In this document: positions 1 to 4,846 of the stretch, in pieces
Layout: the number at the start of each line of letters is the position of its first letter
Position numbering within the stretch: position 1 is the first letter of the stretch
Assembly: GCA_037445775.1 (NCBI GenBank)
Contig: JBBIJX010000073.1
Location: forward strand, 1-5,706
Origin: JBBUX01 sp037445775
GTDB lineage: Bacteria > Actinomycetota > Coriobacteriia > Anaerosomatales > PHET01
DNA: 5,706 nucleotides
Direction of reading: 5' to 3'
Program-made: the position numbers and the translations under genes
Notes under the pieces: generated by a model
Told to the model about the DNA's origin: nothing
What the model saw: only the letters and a program-made list of their open reading frames with translations
Databases searched by the model: none

Positions 1-112
1 GCGTGCCTCGCGCGCCCATCCACCTCACCGGAACCGGACAGCAAGTACTCTCAGGTGACGCGAAGGTGTTGGACCGGCGCGGCCGCGACAGGACCGCGAA
101 CGTGGTGGCGGC
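1..112 (+). other. Left-edge stretch, possible coding remnant in another frame
   Basis: No complete gene is visible. The third frame is open from position 3 and reads plausibly as protein up to about codon 37 (PIHLTGTGQQVLSGDAK, then DRTANVVA), with mostly G/C third positions. It then turns into Arg/Gly/Ser-rich sequence that looks out of frame and stops at 225-227. The next ORF becomes sensible in the second frame at almost the same place (VFGAMLLDRGWFLIPD). This fits one gene entering from the left that is frameshifted near 100-125. It also fits two unrelated frames meeting by chance. No family is recognised. Confidence 0.25.
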
Positions 113-691
113 GTGTTCGGTGCGATGCTACTCGATCGCGGCTGGTTCCTCATTCCGGACAACGGCCTTGCGAACGCGCTCTCGTGGTGGGACTGGCGGC
201 GGCGGCTGCACGCGTGGCTCTGGCTGAGGAGGCTTCCCCTCGAGCGCAGCCGCGACCTCTACGACGCTTGGCACGTGCTCAAGTTCGTTGTGCAGGAGAC
301 GAACCGCCCGCTCGCCGACACGATCGGTAGGCGTATCGCGGCGCTCCCGAAAGGCGCCCCCGCCGAACAGCTCGATGAGGTCCGCGCGGAGGTGCTCGGC
401 GCGCTTCGGACGCCATCGACCAAGCCCCGCATACGGGCGGCGCTGTGGAAGACGTACGCGCACGCGCGCAAGCGGGGGACGCTCGAGGGGGTGGAGCTGC
501 ACGACCTCACGGTCGACTCGCCCGAGGTGCGCGCGAACGTCGAAGACATCGCGCGGCAGGTCACGGTGCTTGAGCGCATCAGCTTCGAGAACGAGCTGTT
601 GTTCGGCACATCACCGGTTCTTCGCAGGGATACGCGGCGTGTCCTCTCGCGCACCCCTCCCGTCCGCCCGGAGCGCGGCCGCGTCGGGTAG
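113..691 (+). CDS. Hypothetical protein, possibly N-terminally truncated or frameshifted
   Basis: An ORF of 192 residues from GTG 113, or 188 from ATG 125; I do not recognise its family. Neither start has a convincing ribosome site, and an in-frame stop at 56-58 prevents extension upstream in this frame. The N-terminal part is rich in Trp and hydrophobic residues (WFLIPDNGLANALSWWDW, then LHAWLWLRRLPL), followed by a mixed-charge, probably helical region (residues about 50-170). The last 20 residues are Arg/Pro-rich and may be poorly ordered. Codons have the G/C third-position bias of the neighbours, and the competing frames are Arg/Ser-rich shadows, so coding is likely. It ends 9 bases before the ATPase start. 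The sensible-looking third-frame translation just upstream (3 to about 112) suggests the true N-terminus may lie beyond the window, joined through a frameshift near 100-125. Function unknown. Confidence 0.55.
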   Translation: MFGAMLLDRGWFLIPDNGLANALSWWDWRRRLHAWLWLRRLPLERSRDLYDAWHVLKFVVQETNRPLADTIGRRIAALPKGAPAEQLDEVRAEVLGALRTPSTKPRIRAALWKTYAHARKRGTLEGVELHDLTVDSPEVRANVEDIARQVTVLERISFENELLFGTSPVLRRDTRRVLSRTPPVRPERGRVG

Positions 692-694
692 CAT
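689..694 (+). promoter_or_regulatory. Candidate -10 element for a leaderless ATPase transcript
   Basis: TAGCAT matches the TANNNT pattern of actinobacterial -10 elements. It ends 6 bases before ATG 701, so transcription would start at or next to the A of the start codon. No Shine-Dalgarno-like sequence precedes that ATG, unlike the strong GGAGG sites of the permease, synthase and flavoprotein, which fits a leaderless mRNA. No recognisable -35 is seen at the usual spacing (bases 666-671 are GCCCGG). Low confidence, since a six-base degenerate match is common. Confidence 0.25.
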
Positions 695-700
695 GGACGC

Positions 701-1420
701 ATGCATGCGACCCCACCCTGCGCGCTTCTCGAGGCGCGTGAGCTGACCGTTGTGTTGCCCGGAGACGCCGGACCCGTCCGGGTACTCGACGGCGTCTCGC
801 TCACCCTGACTTGCGGCGAGGTCGTCGACGTCACGGGCCCCAGCGGCGCGGGCAAGACGACACTGCTGCGCGCACTCGCTCGCCTCATGCCGCAGGGTTC
901 GGGCGCGTTGTTCCTCGGGGGCGTATCCGCCAGTGAGATGGGTCCGCAGCGCTGGCGTTCGCGTGTCGCGCTGCTGCCGCAGAAGCCCGTGATCGTCGCG
1001 GGGGACATCGCGGAGAACCTCACGTTGCCGTGGCGCCTCAAGGCGCGCGACGCGTCCTCGCTCCCCGACGCGAACCGGCTGCGATCCGCGCTCGACGAGA
1101 TCGGCCTCGCCGACGTGGCGCTTGAGCGCGATGCCGCGCGGCTGTCTCTGGGGCAACAGGCCCGGGTGGCGCTCACGAGGGTGCTGCTCACGCGCCCGGC
1201 GCTCACGAGGGTGCTGCTCACGCGCCCGGACGTCTTGTTGCTCGACGAGCCGGACGCGGCGCTCGACAAGGCGAGCTCCGCCGCGCTCGCGGCGACGCTG
1301 CGCGCGTTCGCCGAGGATGGCGGCGGCATCGTGCGCTCACGGCACCGCGACGACGACGGCCTTGCGATGCGCCGGCTCGCGCTCGCTGCCGGACGACTCA
1401 CGGAGGAGGCACGACCGTGA
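701..1420 (+). CDS. fetA: ABC transporter ATPase, FetA/YbbL-like, with an internal 10-residue duplication
   Basis: The ATPase subunit of a two-component ABC transporter, predicted to act at the inner face of the membrane and energise the FetB permease encoded next. In E. coli FetAB is linked to iron export and peroxide resistance; the substrate here is inferred from that family. Motifs in the 239-residue protein: Walker A GPSGAGKTT (46-54), Q-loop LLPQKP (Gln94), signature LSLGQ (148-152), Walker B VLLLDEP (Asp182, Glu183), D-loop ALD (187-189) and a probable switch His215. The decapeptide ALTRVLLTRP occurs twice in a row (157-166, 167-176), between signature and Walker B, where ABC ATPases have a fixed-length helix-to-strand connection. 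The duplication is in frame but probably disturbs the fold. ATG 701 is chosen because the reading begins sensibly there; no ribosome site is visible. The stop overlaps the permease GTG (GTGA), implying translational coupling. Confidence 0.85.
   Translation: MHATPPCALLEARELTVVLPGDAGPVRVLDGVSLTLTCGEVVDVTGPSGAGKTTLLRALARLMPQGSGALFLGGVSASEMGPQRWRSRVALLPQKPVIVAGDIAENLTLPWRLKARDASSLPDANRLRSALDEIGLADVALERDAARLSLGQQARVALTRVLLTRPALTRVLLTRPDVLLLDEPDAALDKASSAALAATLRAFAEDGGGIVRSRHRDDDGLAMRRLALAAGRLTEEARP
1169..1228 (+). repeat. Exact 30-bp tandem duplication inside the ATPase gene
   Basis: Two identical 30-bp units in codon register, 1169-1198 and 1199-1228, each encode ALTRVLLTRP. Identity at period 30 runs over 1168-1199 against 1198-1229 and breaks on both sides. 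The family normally has one such segment between the signature motif and Walker B, so one copy is extra. Confidence 0.95.
1402..1409 (+). promoter_or_regulatory. Strong ribosome binding site fixing the permease GTG start
   Basis: GGAGGAGG lies 7 bases before GTG 1417, within the last codons of the ATPase gene. It supports GTG 1417 as the permease start even though that frame is later broken. Confidence 0.8.
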
Positions 1421-2249
1421 GCGGCGCGGGGACTGGCGGCGTCATCGTCATCGGCTGGGTGGAGCTCGCTCTCGCGACCGGCTTCATCCTCGTAGCGGGA
1501 GCCGTCGCGATCGGGGAGCCGTCGCGATCGCGCTGCGTCTCGGGGTCACGAAGAGTCTCTGGATCGCCACGGCGCGAACGTACGCCCAGCTGCTCTTGCT
1601 CGGCCTCGTGCTGGGTTGGGTCTTCCGCGTCGATTCGCCGTGGGTCGTGCTCGGCATCATGCTCATCATGATCACGGTGGCGACCCTCACCGTCGCGCGC
1701 CGCGCGCCCGATGCGCCCAGGGGCTCGCACCGGCGAGTGTTCGCCTCGATGACGCTGACCGGCTTCACGATCACGTTCGCCGTGACCGCGCTCGTCGTGC
1801 ACGTCGAGCCGTGGTACCTGCCGCGCTACGTCATCCCGATCGCCGGCATGATCATCGGCAACTCGATGAGCGGCATGGCGCTCGCACTCGAACGCTGCTT
1901 CGCGGACCTCGACTCACGGGAGGACGAGATTCTCGCGCTCACGGCGCTTGGCGCCACTCCGTGGGAGGCTGCGCAGGACTCGGTGCGCGCGGCGATCCGC
2001 GCCGGCATGATCCCGGGCATCAACACGCTCTCTGCCGCCGGCATCGTCTTCATCCCCGGCATGATGGCCGGACAGGTGCTCGCCGGCGCCGATCCCATGG
2101 TCGCGGCGCCGTACCAGATCGTCGTGATGATGATGATCGCAGCTGCCGACGTGCTCGGCAGTACCATGCTCGTGATGCTGTCGTACCGCCGCCGCTTCAC
2201 CGCTGACGGCGTGTACCTCGAGCGCAGCATGCGAACGGACGCTCGCTGA
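1417..2249 (+). pseudogene. fetB: FetB/YbbM-type (UPF0014) permease, frameshifted by a 17-bp duplication
   Basis: The membrane subunit partnering the upstream ATPase. The first 32 codons from GTG 1417 read correctly (IVIGWVELALATGFILVAG, then AVAI), but an exact 17-bp tandem duplication at 1497-1530 shifts the frame, and translation ends at 1669-1671 after 84 residues. The rest of the gene is intact in the third frame to TGA 2247-2249. Removing one 17-bp unit gives a continuous protein of 271 residues reading AGAVAIALRLGVTKSLW, close to the roughly 260 of E. coli FetB. It would have about seven membrane segments (near residues 9-31, 51-66, 70-87, 104-125, 132-152, 195-218, 226-251) and the family landmarks GATPWEAAQDSVRAAIRAG and PGMMAGQVLAGADP. 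A product of re-initiation downstream would lack the first membrane segments. The gene is either newly inactivated or misassembled; programmed frameshifting is less likely. Confidence 0.88.
1497..1530 (+). repeat. Exact 17-bp tandem duplication that breaks the permease frame
   Basis: GGGAGCCGTCGCGATCG occurs at 1497-1513 and again, without a gap, at 1514-1530. Seventeen is not a multiple of three, so the second copy shifts the reading frame. Deleting either copy restores an uninterrupted FetB translation. Confidence 0.97.
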
Positions 2250-2251
2250 GC

Positions 2252-2287
2252 TACGATACGGCCCGACGCACCTGCCCGGAGGAGGGG
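2252..2287 (+). promoter_or_regulatory. Possible -10 and strong ribosome site of the prenyl synthase gene
   Basis: TACGAT at 2252-2257 fits a TANNNT -10 element and lies just after the permease stop. It predicts a start of transcription near 2264 and a leader of about 25 bases. GGAGGAGGGG at 2278-2287 is a clear Shine-Dalgarno run; its first GGAGG ends 6 bases before ATG 2289. The ribosome site is convincing. The promoter is tentative because no -35 is visible, and read-through from the fet genes is possible. Confidence 0.45.
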
Positions 2288-2288
2288 C

Positions 2289-3296
2289 ATGACCGGGTTC
2301 GAACTCTATCTGAAGCGCAACTCAGCGAAGATCGACGCGTACCTCGCGACGTTCTTCGCCGACGGCACGCACGCGGACATGAAGCGCTACCTCTACGGCC
2401 CGCTCGCCCAGTTCAGTGCGAACGCCGGCAAGCGCCACCGCCCGCTGATCTGTCTGCTCGCCTGCGAGGCGGTGGGAGGCGACCCGGACCGGGCCCGAGC
2501 GTCGGCCGCCGCCGTCGAGCACTTCCACACCGCTGCCCTCATCCACGACGACCTCGAAGACTCGTCGCTCACCCGTCGTGGTGAGCCGTGCCTGCACATG
2601 CGAGAGGGCGACGGGCTCGCGATCAACGCGGGCGACCTCGCGCTGTCGCTCGTGACGGGTGCGGTGGTCGACGACCCCGCGCTCGACGACGCTACGAAGC
2701 TGCGCGTGCTCAAGGAGCTCGTCGACATGACGACCCGTACCATCGAGGGGCAGGCGCTCGACATAGGGTGGGCGCGCGACGACCGCTTCGACCTCACCGT
2801 CGACGACTACCTCGTGATGGCGAACCACAAGACCGCGTACTACTCAGGAGCGGTGCCGCTTGCGGTGGGCGCGATCATCGGCGGCGGCACCGAGGCGCAG
2901 GTAGAGGCGCTTCGCGCCTTCGGCATGGCGGCGGGCCTTGCGTTCCAGATACAGGACGACGTGCTGAATCTGGTGGGCAAGAAGGAGTCCGTGGGCAAGG
3001 ACTTCCGAAGCGACATCACCGAGGGCAAGCGCACGCTCGTGGCGATACACGCACTGCAGCACTCGCCCGAGCGCGACCGGCTGCTCGAGATCCTGTCGGC
3101 GCGCGAGACGGACGAGGGAGTGCTCGCGGAGGCGGTTGAGATCATGGAGGCGGCGGGGTCCATCAGCCATGCGAACGACTACGCCCGCGACCTCGTGGTG
3201 GGCGCGCAGAGGGAGCTGGACGCAGAGCTGCCGAAGAGCAAGGCGAAGGGGTTGCTGCTGTCGATGGCGGACTTCTTCGTGAAGAGAAGCTCGTAG
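2289..3296 (+). CDS. Trans-isoprenyl (polyprenyl) diphosphate synthase
   Basis: A class I polyprenyl synthetase that condenses isopentenyl diphosphate with allylic diphosphates, giving precursors of quinones, carotenoids or polyprenyl lipids. The 335-residue protein is of normal length and has every hallmark: GKRHRP (47-52), first aspartate-rich motif DDLED (87-91) followed by LTRRG (94-98), GQALD (154-158), the KT pair (181-182), FQIQDD with second aspartate-rich motif DDVLN (223-227), and GKDFRSD to EGKR (236-248). Both Asp-rich motifs that hold magnesium and diphosphate are intact. Residues four and five before the first motif are small (Ala83, Ala82), which in this family argues against a strict FPP (C15) synthase and for a C20 or longer product; chain length cannot be fixed from sequence alone. 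ATG 2289 follows a strong GGAGG site. Its frame is clean, with no internal duplication, unlike four of the other genes. Confidence 0.93.
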   Translation: MTGFELYLKRNSAKIDAYLATFFADGTHADMKRYLYGPLAQFSANAGKRHRPLICLLACEAVGGDPDRARASAAAVEHFHTAALIHDDLEDSSLTRRGEPCLHMREGDGLAINAGDLALSLVTGAVVDDPALDDATKLRVLKELVDMTTRTIEGQALDIGWARDDRFDLTVDDYLVMANHKTAYYSGAVPLAVGAIIGGGTEAQVEALRAFGMAAGLAFQIQDDVLNLVGKKESVGKDFRSDITEGKRTLVAIHALQHSPERDRLLEILSARETDEGVLAEAVEIMEAAGSISHANDYARDLVVGAQRELDAELPKSKAKGLLLSMADFFVKRSS

Positions 3297-3297
3297 G

Positions 3298-3310
3298 GGA
3301 CCTGGGGTCC
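3298..3310 (+). terminator. Short hairpin just after the synthase stop (weak terminator candidate)
   Basis: GGACC-TGG-GGTCC forms a perfect 5-bp stem two bases after the TAG stop. There is no following T-run and the stem is short, so intrinsic termination is doubtful. It is the only dyad I see between the synthase and the next promoter. Confidence 0.2.
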
Positions 3311-3367
3311 GCGCAGCGCGCGAGGGCCACCTTCCGGGGATGCACGGATGCGCGGCCTATGGGGCGA

Positions 3368-3396
3368 TTGACCGACATTCTCATACGGTACATACT
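3368..3396 (+). promoter_or_regulatory. Sigma70-like promoter of the toxin-antitoxin operon
   Basis: TTGACC (3368-3373) and CATACT (3391-3396) are separated by exactly 17 bases. They match the TTGACA and TATAAT consensus at 5/6 and 4/6 positions. The region is AT-rich for this window (27 G/C in bases 3361-3420). Transcription would begin near 3403, about 30 bases before the antitoxin GTG. The -10 lies inside the left arm of the inverted repeat at 3381-3422, so a bound repressor would block RNA polymerase. Confidence 0.6.
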
Positions 3397-3422
3397 ACTT
3401 ACGGACTGTATGTTTCGTATGA
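3381..3422 (+). promoter_or_regulatory. Double inverted repeat, probable operator for antitoxin autoregulation
   Basis: The left arm TCATACGGTACATAC (3381-3395) and right arm GTATGTTTCGTATGA (3408-3422) are reverse complements at 13 of 15 positions, separated by 12 bases. Each arm is itself a 9-base-spaced pair: CATAC at 3382 and 3391, GTATG at 3408 and 3417. Four half-sites thus sit symmetrically about position 3401.5, over the -10 and the predicted transcription start. This suits co-operative binding of two antitoxin dimers or a toxin-antitoxin complex. The binding protein is inferred from operon context. Confidence 0.65.
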
Positions 3423-3434
3423 ACGGAGCCTGCG

Positions 3435-4139
3435 GTGTGCGCATCAATCGCTGGTGCATCTCCGTACACGACCGCCGTCAAGGGTCTGGCTGATGTCGAT
3501 CCGGCGTCGCACTCGACGGATGAGTTCCTCGATCGTCTCGGCGCGGTGCTCGATGAAGTGCCGGCACTGGCCGACCGCAGGTGGGAACTCATTCTCGCGA
3601 TGGAGAGCATGCTCTCAACCGAGGAGCGCATCCCAAATGCGTCGAGTGCACTGGGAAAGCTCATCGCTGACGTACGTGTCGAACAGTCGCTCAAGGCTGA
3701 GGCTCGGCGCTCCGTGCTCGCAGAGCCCATGCTCACCGCCGAGGCGGTTGCGACAGCGCTGGGTTCGCACTCGGTCAATCCGCGGCAGTACGCGAACGCC
3801 AAGCGGCGCAAGGGCGTGCTGCTGGGTCTGCCGGTGAAGAACCGCTACGTCTTTCCCGCGTTCCAGGTGGACGCCGAACGGAGCACGATCGTTCCGGGAG
3901 TCGCCGAGGTGAACGCACTGCTGATCGCCGCTGAAGATCCGTGGGGCGTCGCATCGTGGTGGTTTTCCGTCAACGGATGGCTTGGCATCGCCGCTGAAGA
4001 TCCGTGGGGCGTCGCATCGTGGTGGTTTTCCGTCAACGGATGGCTTGGCCGGAAGCGGCCCGTCGACTGCTTGGGGAGCGCGGCGGGCACTGAAGCGGTC
4101 GTGACGGCGGCTCGTGCCGAAGTCGCTCCGATCGGCTAG
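3435..4139 (+). CDS. Antitoxin of a RES toxin, DUF2384 (Xre/MbcA/ParS-like) type, with duplicated toxin-binding segment
   Basis: Predicted antitoxin that neutralises the RES toxin encoded 5 bases downstream and, as in related modules, probably represses their shared promoter. The 234-residue protein has an unrecognised helical N-terminal part (1 to about 95), a probable DNA-binding region (about 100-144: LTAEAVATALG, RQYANAKRRKG, RYVFPAFQVD) and a C-terminal DUF2384-like part with Trp-rich core DPWGVASWWFSVNGWLG and tail TEAVVTAARAEVAP. The core is present twice, in exact 21-residue copies (164-184, 185-205), from a 63-bp duplication; without it the protein would be 213 residues. Because DUF2384 antitoxins block their toxin through this C-terminal region, the extra copy may change neutralisation. 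GTG 3435 is chosen for the ACGGAG sequence 6 bases upstream and its position after the operator. The family assignment rests on motif style and the RES neighbour. Confidence 0.8.
   Translation: MCASIAGASPYTTAVKGLADVDPASHSTDEFLDRLGAVLDEVPALADRRWELILAMESMLSTEERIPNASSALGKLIADVRVEQSLKAEARRSVLAEPMLTAEAVATALGSHSVNPRQYANAKRRKGVLLGLPVKNRYVFPAFQVDAERSTIVPGVAEVNALLIAAEDPWGVASWWFSVNGWLGIAAEDPWGVASWWFSVNGWLGRKRPVDCLGSAAGTEAVVTAARAEVAPIG
3924..4049 (+). repeat. Exact 63-bp tandem duplication inside the antitoxin gene
   Basis: Units at 3924-3986 and 3987-4049 are identical over all 63 bases and adjoin directly; the flanking bases do not match. Each encodes the 21 residues from IAAEDPWG to NGWLG. The frame is kept. 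Confidence 0.97.
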
Positions 4140-4144
4140 TCCGC

Positions 4145-4774
4145 GTGCCGGACTATCCGCCTCCCGACGCGCCTCCGAACCGCCCGAAGCTCGGACTTCT
4201 CGAGGCAGGCTCCGTGCTCTACCGTGTGCATTCGGCGAAGTTCGCCGCATGCGGCTTCAACCCCTCGCCAGCCGTGTCCGGCGCAGGCGGGCGATTCGAC
4301 ACCGCTGAAGGTACGCCCGCGTACCTGTATGCAGCGCGTTCTCGTCGCACCGCGATAGCCGAGTCGCTTCTTCGCGCGGTACCCTTCGACGCGCGCGGCG
4401 TTCGCGCAGTACCGCTCGCGGCGCTTCGGTCGCGCTGCTTGTCGGAGCTCGTCGCCACAGCAGACATCACCTTGGTGTCGCTGCACGGGCCGGGACTCGC
4501 GAGGGTTGGCCAGGACACGTGGCTCGTGCGTAGCGACAGCGCCGAATACCCGCGTACTCGGGAGTGGGCGGCCGCCATCATGCGCTGGGCCCCGTCAGCT
4601 TCAGGGCTCGAGTGGAGGCCCCGTCACGATGATGACGGCCTTGCCGTCTGCCTGTACGAAGATCGGGTACTCGGGGGCGCACTCGAGGTCGTGCGTACCC
4701 TGATGCTCGAGGTTGGCGAGGGCCGGGCGGTCGTGCGTTCCGCGCTTCGCGAGTTCGGATTCGCATCGCCGTAG
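4145..4774 (+). CDS. RES-domain toxin
   Basis: Toxin of the module. RES proteins share an ADP-ribosyltransferase-like fold; characterised members consume NAD+ (for example MbcT as an NAD+ phosphorylase) or ADP-ribosylate a cellular target (ParT). The 209-residue protein covers the full domain: YRVHS with Arg27, GGRFD (48-52), LYAARSRRTAIAESL with Tyr62 and Glu73 as the likely active-site Tyr and Glu, then LEWRPRHDDDGLAVCLYEDR near the C-terminal half. Arg, Tyr and Glu are where the family has its catalytic residues. The Ser often seen in the later W/Y-R-S-R-H segment is Pro here, so either the aligned Ser lies elsewhere or this is a variant. GTG 4145 is the first start after the antitoxin TAG, 5 bases away, with no strong ribosome site, which fits coupled and lower translation of the toxin. 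Its frame is intact. Confidence 0.85.
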   Translation: MPDYPPPDAPPNRPKLGLLEAGSVLYRVHSAKFAACGFNPSPAVSGAGGRFDTAEGTPAYLYAARSRRTAIAESLLRAVPFDARGVRAVPLAALRSRCLSELVATADITLVSLHGPGLARVGQDTWLVRSDSAEYPRTREWAAAIMRWAPSASGLEWRPRHDDDGLAVCLYEDRVLGGALEVVRTLMLEVGEGRAVVRSALREFGFASP

Positions 4775-4833
4775 GTAACGAAGCGCGGCATCGCGCCCCG
4801 TCTCGGGTACAACCTCTCCCAGACACCGCACAC

Positions 4834-4840
4834 AAGGAGG
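4834..4840 (+). promoter_or_regulatory. Ribosome binding site of the flavoprotein gene
   Basis: AAGGAGG lies 6 bases before ATG 4847 and fixes the start. The 72-base gap behind the toxin gene (4775-4846) shows no convincing promoter or terminator. TACAAC at 4808-4813 is a weak -10-like match without a -35. Confidence 0.8.
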
Positions 4841-4846
4841 TTCTTC

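Noticed and set aside
259..1401. A 380-residue open frame on the minus strand
   Set aside because: It is Ser/Arg/Ala-rich with no motif, lies antisense to the ATPase, which has all ABC motifs, and is typical of shadow frames in GC-rich genes.
1497..1530. Programmed ribosomal frameshift in fetB
   Set aside because: There is no slippery heptamer or downstream stimulator. Two exact adjacent 17-bp copies explain the shift more simply, and a shift at any point would leave extra residues in a conserved stretch.
1122..2249. A single 375-residue plus-strand ORF covering the permease
   Set aside because: Its first 130 or so residues are an out-of-frame, Arg-rich reading of the ATPase gene. Only the part after about 1514 is permease; the true start is GTG 1417 in another frame.
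1417..2249. Selenocysteine or other recoding as the cause of the broken permease
   Set aside because: The break is a frame change with a visible duplication, not an in-frame UGA.
3311..3330. GC-rich dyad (CGCGC-A-GCGCG) after the synthase gene as a terminator
   Set aside because: The loop would be a single base and there is no T-run, so a hairpin is implausible.
3924..4049. CRISPR-like or satellite repeat
   Set aside because: Only two directly adjoining units, no spacers, and both are coding in frame.
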